DNA of 64,000 nucleotides, from NCBI GenBank assembly GCA_963969395.1, contig OZ017795.1, forward strand, positions 11,470,001 through 11,534,000. The letters run 5' to 3'. Positions 48,901 to 61,950 of the stretch are shown here, piece after piece (the stretch's first letter is position 1; the number at the start of each line of letters is the position of its first letter). The DNA is from Pseudoscleropodium purum. Taxonomy: Eukaryota; Streptophyta; Bryopsida; Hypnales; Brachytheciaceae. A program made the translations under genes and the position numbers. The notes beneath the pieces are model-generated. The model saw nothing but the letters and a program-made list of their open reading frames with translations. It had not been told where the DNA came from and made no database searches.

Positions 48901-51900
48901 TTTCACATAATCTAGTCCATTTTGTGACCCAATTTCCATTACCTCTACATAGGCTGCATTAATTGCCCGTTGGGCCTCTTCAACAGCTGTATCAAAACCA
49001 AATGTCTTGTCCAAAATTTGAATATCATTGTCAATGGTTTTGGGAATTCCAACCACAACGAGCTTGCTCTTTCGTTTCTCAACCTAACTTATAGATCAAA
49101 TAATTAGCAAAAATGTTGGTTAGATACAAGTAATGCCTAAAAGATTGGCTACAATGAATTTCATTTACCAAAGCAGCCAATTTACATACAACATATGACT
49201 AGTGGTAGTGAAATGATTGAAGTTGCATACATGTTGGTAGATAGCATTAGCACCCGCATGTGATCCATTTCCTCCTATTACAAAAAACATGTTGACCCTC
49301 CATTCCTAGAATAAACAACTAAATCAATTGAAATTGAAATTTACTCATTAATGATGTTTGAAAACAATCATAACATTCTTGAGCCCATTGATCAAGCTCG
49401 ATTTCTTTCTATTTTATGATGCAAACCTCCGTGGCAAGAAAAGAAATCAATAACTTGTATTCAATGGTCTACAATATTATTGTAGAAGGGACTAGAGCAA
49501 AAGATTCAAGAATGTTGTGGTACTATCAAACACAAGTTTCACAACATAGGGAAAAGATTAATTTTGAAAAAATCATAAAAGTAGAGGAAGCTCAAACTTT
49601 TGGTTCAAACCTCAAGTTTATTCACGATATCTTCAAGTGGAGGGCAACCACGAGATACACCTAAAAAGCTGCCTCCTACCATATTGATACGTTGTACAAC
49701 CTTCCGATTGAGCTATTATCATTTCAAAGTCAATATTGAGGAGAAATTGAATGGCATTCTAAACATATAATCAAACTTCTCTAATATCACATCTAATGTC
49801 CCACTTTTTGTTATCTCAAAAACCTTGCGGAATAGAATTATAGAATTTAAACCCTACTATTGTATTCACACCATCTTACTCAATTATGTCAAAAGAAGTT
49901 GCATGTAAACGTGATAATAAAGAGTGTGAAAAGTTTGAAAATAGTTTGAAACCATCGGCTTCTTCTTTCCATCAACCTAAATATTCCATTCATGTCACTT
50001 TTACATGCAACAATAATGTGTAAGGTCACAATAATATAGAACTACATATAATCATTCAAATTTCGGGCATTTAGGATATGACTTTAAAGAGGTCTAGGTC
50101 TATATTCTAAACCCTCTAATTATAGTTGCACACTCTTTAAATATGTTGAGAATTTCTCATATTGTGTACAAATTTATATGGGCAACTTCCACATGTCAAT
50201 TGTGAATACATGTGTGAGTGCATCTAAAGCCCATTTTGGTAGTGTTGTTAAAGAGGCTTGAGTGTATTCATACTAGTCAGAGAGAAGGATTACAAAGTAT
50301 GTACCATGATGGGTGGGTATCTCTTGTCTACAAAGCCTTTAAAACCATATTGAATCCCCAAAATTTCTTTGACTCCATACACCTCCAATGTGAGGACAAT
50401 CTAGGAATTTTTAATAAGGTTATTAGAATGAAGCATTGAAATACAAAGTCTTGTATTACTTTGGAAAAATAATAATTAAGAATTGATAACATTAAAAATA
50501 AATAAAAATAAAAATTTAATTTGTAATGCAACCTATTTACCTGACGAACAACGTCATTTAGCCCTGGACATAACCCACCACATGTTACAATGGCAGCCCT
50601 CACCTACAAAAATGAGAAAGAACAAGTCAACTTAGGAGCATCCCAACTTCATAGTGGATTGAAGGACAATACGCTTACAAATTTGTAAGTTTGCAATAAT
50701 ACAATAGACACAAAACACAATGTAAAAATTTTCTCTCAAAATTGAATTGCATATTTAGTACAATAAATATTATTTAAAAGTATACAGTAGGTGGATCAAA
50801 ATAGATCCAAGCACGGGGTCCTGCACGGCGAACCCTGGAAGATTCATTTCTTCAAATAGGTCAAAATCACAACACATTCAAAGCAGGCATCCGAAAGAAG
50901 TACTCAACAAATATTATTAGTGCAACTCAAACCACTACAAAAAACAAGGGTTTTAATGATTTGTCTACAATGACTGCAAAATAGTCTTATTGCAATTATT
51001 ATTGTGCCTATCATCATTATGGACAAGTCATTTATATCCTTGTTTTCTTATAGTATAGATGACCCATGCTAGTTACAAAATAGTTATGTTGCAAAAGTTG
51101 ACTCATACAAAGAGTCTTAGCTACATTGACCATCAATAGCCATAATATTGGTTCTATACACTATCAATTAAAATGACATCGTATACAAGATTAAATTTAG
51201 AATTTTAGGCAACATTGATATAAGAAAAATCCAATCTATGAACCTTAATTCCAATGTGAGCCCTTTAAGCAATTGAAAAGAACAAATTTTGACATTCTTA
51301 ATTTGATGGAGAGAATTTAGTATTATGTCTACAACAACCTCCGCTTTACAAGGGTTTAATGTGGCACTATTTGATTTTCTCTACACTTAAAGGATACATC
51401 ATGTACAACACATGATGCTATTTGCATTAGCAAACATCATATTGCATATAGTGTACTACAACTTGTCAAGGATACATGTCACCATGTTATTCATTTGCAT
51501 CGTAGTGCACACATTGTTGTACTAAATAGCTTCTTGTAGTGTGCTAATGTATAGGAGGCTCTCAAAGGTTACCAAGTCCATATGAACTAAGACTTAGTTA
51601 CTCTTACCACAAAGGCTTGAACTGCCACTCGCCATCCTCTTCAAGCTCAATTCCAACAGATGAAGGATGACCAAAATGAACAACCTAAAACCATGAGCAT
51701 TTAGTAGCTAATGTACAAGCACTCCATTCCTCACATTATGGTAGGACATAAACCAAAGCAAAGAAGAAATTCTAAGTCAATCTCTAGTCTAAGGTAGGAG
51801 AACCTAATTCCAACACTCTCCTTATTCTATTAGCTTTAAATTGATGTTTTCATGAAAAATTCAATTAAAGATAGATGCTACGAAATAAGGTCCTAGCACA

Positions 51901-52769
51901 TTGAAATTGGATGAGTGAATGGGTTTATAATTGAATATTGCCACCAATTATGGTCAAAATGTGTTTCTTACCTTAAATGACAAGTTCTAGGGTACTACAA
52001 TGTTTAAAGTTTGGCGCATGTGCAATGCACCTTTATAAGAACACGGTCATCATCGTGAACATAAATCTGCTTCATGTCATCTTGATCTTGGGCTGGAGAG
52101 TCGCAAATGGCTTCAGCTCTGCCAACCAATTTTCACGTGTATTTTAGAGTTGGTTTGAAGGCAAGTTCAAACTATGTTGTTGTAGCTCAAAGTCATACAA
52201 CCACATACTGAATGGCAGACAATTTATGTGCAAAAGTGAAATATAAGGTAGATGATATTAAAACCATTAGGGACCAACAACAACTCATGTACTCATATTA
52301 AACTTGGTTGGCCTTCAAAGTGGGTGAATTATTACAATTTGGCTAAAAAGTCTATGGCCATTGATGTTTGAATAGACATGAAGTTTCCTATTTTCATGCA
52401 TAATGATCTACATCCGTCCGCTTTAAAATAGTATAAGAAATTCATACATAGTGGTAAACATTTGATTAAAAAAAGAATTTGGATCTTACAACTAAAGATC
52501 TAATCATAAATCTTCCAAAAATCACTCTTCAAAATATATTTTTTGCTTACAAAGAATATGTAATGGAAGGGTTTTAGAATGCCAAAATGTAGGCTTAGAG
52601 ATGCAAAGTGCACTCACCCACTCATAGTGCGATAGGTGGTTTCCATGGGAGGCAAATTGATAAGGTCGCCGAGATGCGTCAATGCAAACAAGTCATTTCC
52701 TTCATCTTTGTATACAAATTGTTTGGCCCTCAACCCACCACTCACATTCTCTCTTCCTTGACATGCCAT
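45705..52769 (-). CDS. PFK: Plant-type ATP-dependent 6-phosphofructokinase
   Basis: It phosphorylates fructose 6-phosphate with ATP in glycolysis, probably in the cytosol, since no transit peptide is visible after [11 protein letters not shown]. Exons: 52769-52618, 52118-52031, 51684-51608, 50834-50786, 50603-50541, 50400-50305, 49712-49611, 49305-49231, 49083-48943, 48509-48393, 48010-47906, 47680-47600, 47398-47270, 47068-46766, 45953-45705; joined, 608 residues. Motifs: [14 protein letters not shown] (about residue 125), [10 protein letters not shown] (220), PKTIDND (248-254, catalytic Asp), VKLMGRQSG (292), AEGAGQ, DPTYMIR and HGAFAGY. Gly in GGNGS together with Lys in PKTIDND is the usual plant ATP-PFK combination. 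The start follows an in-frame stop at 52782-52784. Exon 15 is the weakest call; reading through the last donor instead gives a 541-residue protein that stops at 46718. Confidence 0.92.
48156..48354. mobile_element. Palindromic MITE in a PFK intron, about 199 bp
   Basis: It starts AAAGGGGTGTTTTAAG and ends CTTAAAACACCCTTTT, and nearly the whole length folds back. Paired inner motifs include 'catagtcctaaacataagat' against 'atcttatgtctaggactat' and 'ctttaaggagatttcagc' against 'gctaaaaatctccttaaaag'. It lies between the exons ending at 48393 and starting at 48010. A foldback this extensive could form a small-RNA hairpin in the pre-mRNA. Confidence 0.8.
50933..51541. mobile_element. CACTA-like element in a PFK intron, about 609 bp
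   Basis: It begins CACTACAAAAAACAAGG and ends TTCTTGTAGTG, so the outer 11 bases pair with one mismatch and carry the CACTA signature common in plants. The flanking trinucleotides (AAC and TGC) do not match, so the target duplication has decayed or the ends are misjudged. There is no transposase frame. Confidence 0.5.
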
Positions 52770-52784
52770 TTTTGCAATCTTTTA

Positions 52785-53640
52785 TCTACTTAGCACGAAT
52801 CTAAACATGCTGATCAATCAATCTCTAGTGTCATATTGTCCTCTTCCATGCACACTATCAATCTTTTATTCCAATAGTAGGGATTTGTCAACATTTTTCC
52901 TCGAAGCTCTTGCATGGTCTCGATAGGATGCACACAACAACCAACCTAACAATTCCAAGAACTTAGGATTAATTCTGGAGCCCCTTCATGAACGACACTT
53001 CATTGTTGATAAAAATCAAAGTTCATCAAAGTAATCTTTTATTCTCTTGTATTCAGCCTACACACCCTAATCTTGTCATTAAAACCCATTGTAGCAACAA
53101 TGCCGATGGCAATGGCTAAACTTGTATAATAATTGGTTTGAATATCTACCCTATCATGCTAAGATGTCAAAGATGTAAGCAAAAGAGAGAAGATGTCAAA
53201 AAATTAGGGCATCTTGGATAATCAAAACCAAAAGTGTTAGCAATTCCTTTCGAGTCGGATTGTAATGAATGTAATGGAAATTATTGAGATCATTACACCC
53301 AATTGTAGACCTTCCCTAAACACTGAAATTGACAGGAATTTGATTACTGCAATCGAAGTGAAACTCCAATTGAGCAACCTCGTGAGAATTTAGAGCATTG
53401 ATGGAGAGAGAGAGAGATACGAAGAGTTCAAGCAGAGTGACGCAATAATATTATGCGGTATCATAGGGAACCTTCGCTGGTCTACAGGACAGTGAAGAGC
53501 AAAACTTACCTTTCTAAGCTTACCTAATGTTTTGGATAATGGGGGGGTAAGGTGGAAGCACCAATAACCGATCAAATAAGCAATTTGGGAGCAGATTCTG
53601 TGTAGTATGAGTTGGTGTATATTTTTCCCATGTAGGACGA
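52785..53640 (-). promoter_or_regulatory. Leader and promoter region of the PFK gene
   Basis: On the minus strand a CT-rich tract (about 53,400-53,416) and a donor-like GAAAG|gtaagt near 53,510 suggest a non-coding first exon. The exact transcription start and leader splice acceptor cannot be fixed from the sequence. Confidence 0.3.
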
Positions 53641-53983
53641 TAGGAAAGATGAGGACTGCTAAATTTTCAGATTTTTATTCAGAAAATTGAAATTACAACC
53701 AAAAGAACTTCTGACCCATAAGCAATGTCTAAAGTCTTCCAATTTTGATCATACAAGATAGTACTCTCTTGCTCAATACTTCAACTAATCTGGCATGGCC
53801 TTACTAGTTCCCACCTTGGAAAGGACAAAAAAATCAAATTTCAAGCTTGAGAACTGGCAAAGGTTGGAAATAGCTCACCCTATTTATTAGGTATTGAGCA
53901 TGGTTGGTAATTGGTTCCTCCACCTTAGTATTAATTATCCTTTAATTCCTATATTGAACCATTTCTTGAAGTGCTGAGTCTAG

Positions 53984-54400
53984 CTAAGGTAGATGGCTAT
54001 AAAAGTGCCCCTGTAAGGGCTGATCCGCCTTTTTCATAGGTTTTCATGAACAAAAATAATTTTATCTCATTTTTCAGAGAAAGAAAAATGGATGCCAAAT
54101 GTAACACAAGTGGTTTCATATTTTTCGAAGTATTTTTGAATTAGTTATGAATTTTCAAAAATTTCTGTAGTAGGTAACTATTTGTGACCATAGGTCTCCC
54201 AAAATCTATCCCTCTGCAACTTCTAAAACGATTTCTGAACCATGGAGGAAATGATTGGCTCTTGGAATAAATTAAATAAATTTTTCTTGATTCATTCAAT
54301 AGCAACAGTGGTCCATTTAAAGATCAACTCCCATCCATTTTACAACCAGCTGTAGGGTGGTTGCAAGGAGAGGGGTGCTTTTACAGCCATCTACCTTAAG
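53984..54400. mobile_element. Terminal-inverted-repeat element, about 417 bp
   Basis: CTAAGGTAGATGGCTATAAA at the left end pairs with the right end, which reads TTTACAGCCATCTACCTTAAG; the match continues into AGTGCCCCT against AGGGGTGCT, about 27 of 29 bases in all. No coding frame is present. It directly abuts the next hairpin. Confidence 0.65.
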
Positions 54401-54556
54401 GTAAACTACCTCATTACGGGTAGAATGGGAGCAAGCCCATTGTGGGCAAAATTATAATGATCATGTATATTCCAGTTTTGGTATGTACACTACCATTACA
54501 ATTTTGCCCACAATGGGTTTGCTCCTATTTTGTCTATAATGAGGTAGTTTACTTTA
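54397..54556. mobile_element. Hairpin MITE, about 160 bp
   Basis: Arms of about 60 nt (54401-54459 and 54494-54553) surround a loop of about 34 nt. The right arm complements the left through 'taaactacctcatta', 'ggagcaa' and 'cccattgtgggcaaaatt'. The termini TAAACTACC and GGTAGTTTA and possible TA flanks would suit a Tc1/mariner-type MITE. The fold also resembles a small-RNA precursor. Confidence 0.7.
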
Positions 54557-54559
54557 TAT

Positions 54560-57500
54560 TATGTAAATTTTACTCCAAATAGAAATTTTTACAGATTTTT
54601 GCACTGATTTTTTCGCCAAAATAATCAAATTGCAACTAGATTTTTTCCCAATTCCATTTGCTAAGGATGAAATAGCCACTGATTTTTTCCAAACACTACG
54701 CCAATCTTTTTGCTACCCGTTGAAATAAAATCAATACTATTGAATGCACAACAACACTTTAAATAATTTGAAAGTTACATTCTTTTTAATTATAAAAATG
54801 TGAGACAAATTTAAATTATTCTTGAAAATGAATTTCATTTTTTTGAATGATGGTAAAAAATGATCGAAGAACTTGAACAAAAATCAAATTATGTAGTACC
54901 CCAGGTATTAAATTTTCCAAAAATAGCATGGCAATTTATTTTCGATTAAAAAAATCTTCAATTTTACATAAGAAATTATTATTATTTAATTGTAAGAACA
55001 TTGGAAAGTTTACTATTTTTTGCATTTTAAAATATTATTTGGACATGTTTTATTTTGCAATGGAATAAAATGTCCATCTTGTTTCAAATAAATTTTATAT
55101 ATAATTTGGATAATCAAGAGTGAGTTGCTGTAGAAGAAAGAGTTGAACTTGTTATCAAATTCATTCCATTTCACTCCCGCATATTATGGTTTAAAATAAA
55201 CTTGCAAATTTGTGTGAATTTTCACAATTTTCGCATATTTTCAACAAATTTTCAAGTACAATTGATCATAGCAAACAATTTTAGGGTGAAGTCTTTTAAT
55301 TAAGAAAAGTTTGGAATCCCAAGTCCTCTTTCATCCCCAAACATAATTTTGTGATTTGAAGATTTTAAGCATGATATGTAGAGAAGATTCAGTGAAGTTG
55401 TGAAGAAATGAAGAACTAGTTTAATGATAAGAAAATGTGTTGGGGTAAGAGTTTCAATGCTCAATTTTGCATAGTACACTAACTTCTTTTGAGTCTTTTC
55501 AATTTAAAATATTCTCATTTTTAAAGAACCTTTCACCTCTAAAAAATAATTTTGTGATTTTTAGTACATATATTTAAGTAATTCACATTGTTGTAAAGTA
55601 CTATAAGTGCTTATTAAACCTTGGCTAATGGAACAAGAATATTTTGTTCAATTAAGACTACAATATTGCCATTTCTAATCTTTAAGGTACAATCTTATTT
55701 TTTTCAATATTTTTTCAATGTGTGGCCCTAAAGACTTGTCCTTTAATACCAAAGGAACATGTATAAAATTTTCACAATTTTGACTGTATAGATTAGATGA
55801 TACATACGTCCAAAGTGAGAAAGTGTGAGAAAAAAATTGCCCACAATTTTTAGCTACATATTTTTCATTCTCTTTTGTAACTATTCTACTATAGAAACAT
55901 ATCACACTTCACTTGTAATTTTCCATTTGGAAAGTATTGACCTTAAAATATAATGCAATGAATTTTTTAATAATAATTGTATTCACTTATGCCAAATTTC
56001 ATTCTTAATTAAAGTAGGAAGACTTTAACAATGATTTTCCAAAATGTTTAAATAGTATGTTCATTTTGTAGATTCCAACTTGTTTGAATACCATCTTATA
56101 GTGTATATTATTCCAAATTAATTACAAAATAATAGATTATTAATTATTAATATAGAATTTGTAATTTAAACTTGAAAAAATCTCTTAGAATTTAAAAAAA
56201 CTATTAATAGAAGATATAATAAATCTAATTGTACAAATGTCATCAATACATTAACCTTTATAAATTTCATTTGCATATCAATTATATTTTTGTTATTCAC
56301 CAAACTAGGCATCAAACATTTTCTATATTACCTTTGAATTCAATGTATAATTTGAATGTCAAAAGGTTAAAGTTCTTTATTATTTTGGAAATGACATGCA
56401 ATAATGAATAGGTAGAGTATATTAATTTATATTTTCAAGTGAATATAGAAAAAAACTTTGTGCAACTCAAAGGATGTCTTCAGAAATGATAGAACTTAGC
56501 TAAAATATGCAAATGATATGGAATTGAGCTAATTCTTTTTGCTCTAATTAAATGACTTTCAATGTTTTGGAGACCTTGAGACTTGTACTTTGCAAATACA
56601 ATATTTATTTCAACTTACCTAAAAAGAAAAGAAAAACTCTATTACTTGAAAGGCTCAATTACATAGTGATTTAGAATTTTATTTTATTCCTTGCAATTTA
56701 TCTTGTTTTGATGGTTAATTATGGGTAACATTATCACTTGTATTGACATTAATTTGTGTGATCTGTTATTGGGATATTGGTTTTATTTCAAATTGTCTTG
56801 CTTAATGTATAGATTGGTCAGAATGTTAATTATATACAATACTGATGTTGTGACTTACTTCATCACATAAGCCTAATGCTCAGGTGTCCTATTGTGCAAT
56901 TCTAATACACTCATGTTTTGTACTATTACACATTCATAAGCACTTTTCAACCCTTCCCTTTTAGTTCCATTGTAGGTAGGACCAATCTTCATGGATTTAT
57001 GTTGTAAAAAACCCAAATGCCTAAAAATATTTATTGTCAAATGGAATTGTCTGATTTAAGTATATCAAATGCATTTTTGTAATGGATTCTCCATAATTTG
57101 TTTCCTTATAGACTACTCCATATTGTTTTGCATTGCATCCTTTGCCCATTTACAATCATCATTCAATAGAGATAGTAATAAGTGGCATTGAAAAACACAT
57201 GCATTTCTCTTTTATACCATATATAGATGAATTGAAATATTTTGATTTAAAGATGTAGACAATAGGAAGTTAATAAATATGTGTTTGAGTACATCATTAA
57301 TATTAAAATAATGCTTGGAGATTGAGTATGAACCTTAGATGTGCAATTAATCAATGATGCATCACATTAATTGCATTCATTTGCTAAACACTAATAAATT
57401 CAATTGAACTTTCCTTGCAATTTGTAGATTGAATGGAAGGAGGCATTGCTTGAACAATTTAGCTAAATTTGTCAAAGTTTGAATAGAACCTTACTTGGTT

Positions 57501-58640
57501 TTTTAGGAGGATAAATTATGGTTGCATGGTGTAGTAGTGTGTTGACATTGTAGTAGTTATGTGTTGATTGGAGATCAATAGTTTGTAATACTATGAATGT
57601 CTATTTTCTGTGCACATCTAATGAAAATTATACATACATAATGTATAGCTTACTACAACCTTCTTTGAAAATTAAAAACTTTTTCATCAAGCCTTTAGAA
57701 TTGCATAACCACTTGCATCTTACATCTCTTGAGTGCAACAAAAAGTATTCATCATTTTCTATTGGATGATTGTACCACAACTTATTCAAAAAGATACAAG
57801 GTAGATAAAACAATTCCTATCCCTAGAAGAACTCCTCCCTCATATTCCAATGGTGCACATTTGCTTTCTAGAATGTACTCCATTATTATATGAGGACAAA
57901 ATTGGATGTGTCTACTTGTAGTGTGGTTACTATACTTTAACTCCATTTTGATTCACACCCCACCCACTCAATTGCTTAAGAATGACATATAGAAGCTTCT
58001 TCCACTCACTCCTTGAAAATGACATACTTTCAAACATGAAGGCAACATATACTAGGTGCCATCATAGAGTTGCTAGCCATCTGCTGCTAAAAGTTATATC
58101 TATTGCTATAATGTGATGTTGCCATTGAAACATTAGAATTTTCAGTACTGCAAAATAAAATATGACAAATGTGAAGGAACAAAATTGGCCTTTGATTACC
58201 TAAATTGACTTGTTCGTTTGCTATCCCAGTTGCAATGCTTCATTGCTGCACATAATCCCACACTAGAGTAATGAGAATTTGTCTCTTTCGTATGATTTCA
58301 GAGAAGGGATTTTGGTGATGAGGATCACACTCACTTCTATTGTAACATCCTTAAACGGCATCATGTGAACACCGATGAAGATCGATTTGAAAGCACCGAC
58401 TAAAATCCAGTCTCCATTAGCCAGTAGTAGCAGGCAAGCACCCGTGCACTCAAAATTTAGAATTCAAGCTAGAAAAGCACCTATAACATCCAAAATGCGA
58501 AGTCCTCGAGATTGCAAGGGTACGATAAGCCTGCACATAACTCTCTGAAATGGCTTAGCAAGTAGCAAAAAAACTCAAATTAGTGCATTCCCGAGTCACA
58601 ATTGAATCAAGATTCATAAAAATATTGTACAAGAATAACA
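54560..58640. other. AT-rich intergenic region, nothing recognised
   Basis: I find no exon-like composition or gene motif. The last 400 bases before 58,640 become GC-richer and are likely 3' UTR of the glycosyltransferase gene. Confidence 0.5.
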
Positions 58641-58642
58641 TT

Positions 58643-61266
58643 TCATGATCGAAGTTCCTCAAGGAAAGTTTCCAAATTCTTCTGAACTGAACCTCCTTCG
58701 CGAACCGCAACCAATGCTAACTCTTGAAGTTTCCGGACGTTATTTTTGGCAATCACCCCTTCAGGTTCACTCATCAGACGCCTTATCGCTGCAGATATCT
58801 GCTCCTTCGTCACGAAATGGTCTGTTACTTTACACAGTTCGACGGCCGCCTTCACATCATCCACAAGAAACCTGCAATTTCATTGGCGTTAGGTCAATTC
58901 TAGGTTGCTTAAATCCAACGAAAGCAATAAACTGGTCTTCCCAAACAGACACACAACCATGAAGTCAAATATGTTGGACACAGCGTCGAACAAACCCTAC
59001 GTGACAGTCACTTTCTGCACAGAAGTAATTCAAACATAAATTCTTTATTTTTTAGCTGCCACAGGGTATGATGCCCAAGGATGGGAGCGTTACTATATCC
59101 TATGTGGAAATTTTAAAAATAACTAGTTCGTCACATGAGTGTCGAAAACCAACAATAACGTACGGTATACACAAATTACTTCAAGGGGTTGTCTTACATA
59201 CTCAACACCAATCGTGTAAGACATCAAACATCAGATGTCAGAAATCCAACATGACATCCAGAACATCTAACATGGTTAATAAGAATTCAACCCTGAACAG
59301 TGAGAAAAAGATGCAATTCAAAAAGCTTTCATAGAGTTCGGAAGCATGCTTCGTCAAACTAGCTAGTCGTCAGAGAGAACATCGTGATCATCACCTGACA
59401 TTCATAGCCTGCTCGGCTTGAATTGGCCATGCAAGCATTGGCACGCCTCGGCAAATACTCTCCAATGTGGAATTCCACCCACAATGCGACAAGAACCCAG
59501 CAACAGCGCGGTGCGACAGCACCTGCAGCTGCGGGGACCAACCAATGTACACATAACCTCGTCCCTCCACACGTTCTTCAAAGCCTTCAGAAACCAATGG
59601 CAAATTCTCTGGATTGTGTGGAGGACGAAGAACCAGCAGAAACCTTGCCCCGCTCTCTTCTAATCCCAGAACCAACTCTTGGATTTGACCAACTGAAAGA
59701 ACTGCCACGCTGCCGTAGGACACATACACGACTGAAGACTCCGGCTGGGTGTCTAACCATTCTAAGCATGGATGGCGCTTCTCCGTGCTCGCCGTTGCCT
59801 CAGCTCCATCGGTGCTGAAGTATGCCTTGGGCAACATTGGCCCAACTGGAAGAATACTCAACAGATGCCCTGCCTGCGCAGATCATGCATAAGGTAACCA
59901 TTCACTTTCAGCAGTAAGTATGTTTACTAATATCAGACTGACCAAAATTGATACTGGTTAATAATCCAGGGAATTCCAATGCACCGAAGAATGCCTTATT
60001 TGGATACTGGATGAAAATGCAATAGTCAAAGTTGACCTAAAACCGACACAAGTCCTGAAGCGAAGTTGGCATGCAATTCTCAAAATCAATATGTGCTCCT
60101 CCGGCAAGATTTCACCGTGTCGCATTTAGGTTTGCAATTCAAATAGATAGTGCTTTCGAAACAGACCTGGCCGTGGACATTTCCATAAATGGTTTTGCGA
60201 AGAACATCGATGTAGGCTGGCTCCAACTCGTAGAAAGAGTTACAAAGAACGCCCGCGGCTTCGTGCATATCCTCGGAGTTCTTGGCATAGAAAGGGTAAA
60301 CGTAGTTATTCGGATCCTGCATCGGCGATGGCAGATCGGCCAGGCGCGTTGGCGGAACACCGGGAATATCGTAAACGAGCTCCTCCTTCTTCGACGGATC
60401 AATCGGGAGTCGTCCCTGCCTCATAAGCTCCGGCATGTGCAGCATCGTTGCTAATCCAGAGGCTGGGGACGCAAATAAGACATACCTCGGAATCTTGAAC
60501 TTGTTCGCAACAACCTGCACATACAATCAAGAGACGCCATGGCCCTTATCGAGACACTCTCGAAACCCTACCTACAATCACTGCTGGAGGATTGAAACGC
60601 CATTTGCATTATTGCTTTCAGGTGAACATGGAGATAATTCTCCTATCCATAGTTTTACTACGGTTGACGCAATTTGTTACAAAAATATATGCCAGCGTAA
60701 TACAACAGATTTAAATAACTAGTACACTTAAACTGGTACAAGGACTTTTGGACGTTGTAAGTTGCAACATTCGTTCAACGATTAATCACCTATCGAAATA
60801 TTCGACCATCTTGTTGTCATAGCACAACCAGTGCAAAATGACAAGAGAAGCTACTCACCTGCGTCCATCCTAAGAACATATCACTGACAATGCAAGCGGG
60901 AGGAGCATTGTCGTTCTTTGCGAAAAGCTCCGCAACCATAACCTCGGTAGCACTAACAAGCTCATTCACGTGTTCCACATACGGCAACGTTCCACTGCCC
61001 TCTCCCTCCGGTGGCGGCACCCCGAGCGGCACCACGCTCATACTACTCCCATCCAGACCATCCAGTGTCCTAAAATGCTCCTTCGACAGATGACTGAACG
61101 TGTTGACGTAAGTGACGACCACGTCCATAGAGTGCAGCCGCTTGGCGAAGTGAAGCAATGGAATGCTGTGCCCCTTGGCCGGGTATGGCAGCACCACCAC
61201 ATGGAGCTTCCGGTTACTCCGTGACTCCTTCGCTGACTTCTGCAGCTCCGCAAGCGCTATTGTCAT
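58643..61266 (-). CDS. Family-1 UDP-glycosyltransferase (UGT)
   Basis: It transfers a sugar from a UDP-sugar to a small acceptor such as a phenolic, hormone or terpenoid; the acceptor cannot be read from the sequence. Four exons (61266-60859, 60514-60167, 59873-59395, 58871-58643) join to 487 residues, the usual length for the family. The N-terminal half has PYPAKGHSIP with the catalytic His33, and CIVSDMF with the partner Asp129. The PSPG sugar-nucleotide box is exactly 44 residues (Trp364 to Gln407), with WSPQ, HCGWNS and GVPMLAWP. It ends AEQ where many members have a DQ; Gln at the last position is common for UDP-glucose users. There is no signal peptide, so it is probably cytosolic. Three introns are more than typical angiosperm UGTs carry. 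All phases agree. Confidence 0.95.
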
Positions 61267-61950
61267 CTTGTCTCAAGCAGGGGCTACTAATCCGATCAAG
61301 AGATATCACCAATACTCCTTCAAATTGCACAAAACGATCTCCCCCTCGGCAGAAGAAACTAAGAACAAATTCGAAACAAAATGATGTCCACGGACTTAGT
61401 AGTTGCCGTGATTGACCTACAACGAACAACTTATCGGCGCGACTGTCAGCTTCTCCATGGTTGGTGAAGTTAATATGTACAAAGGACCGGTGTATACCAT
61501 GATTGGAGATCACTGCAGTCCTGTACAGCTACATTAGCTGTCAGGCAGACACAGACCGCAAGAAAACTTCGAATGGTAGCGAATTTCGAATGCAAGCAAA
61601 TTAGAATTCCTTCAACTGAGAATTGCAAACGGCTGAGAATCTATCTAATCAAGCGGCTCTGAGAAATTTTACACAGGCAGTCCAGCTGAGGACGGCAACG
61701 AGAGCAGCCCGCGTGGCTTGGAGGCAGCCCCACACAAGAGTTGAAACTGACAGGCAAAGCTGATTTCTGTGAAAGTGGGCATATGCAAAAGAGCTCTAGC
61801 TGTTTGCACTGAAAAACATCTTGAATTTTTGAAATTTTCTCAAGCGATTTCAAATTGGAAGTCGGTTTTCAAATGCGAGCTGTGCCGAATCGTGTAACGC
61901 CACTGCGCCGGTGAAGCCGACATGTCCTACCGGTGAGGTAACTACACTTA
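61267..61950 (-). promoter_or_regulatory. Leader and promoter region of the UGT gene
   Basis: The GC-richer sequence upstream of the ATG returns to AT-rich DNA near 61,950. No coding exon or clear TATA element was identified within it. Confidence 0.35.

Noticed and set aside
49416..49664. 82-codon forward frame within the PFK gene
   Set aside because: It overlaps PFK exon 7 antisense and intron sequence. There is no motif and no splicing partner.
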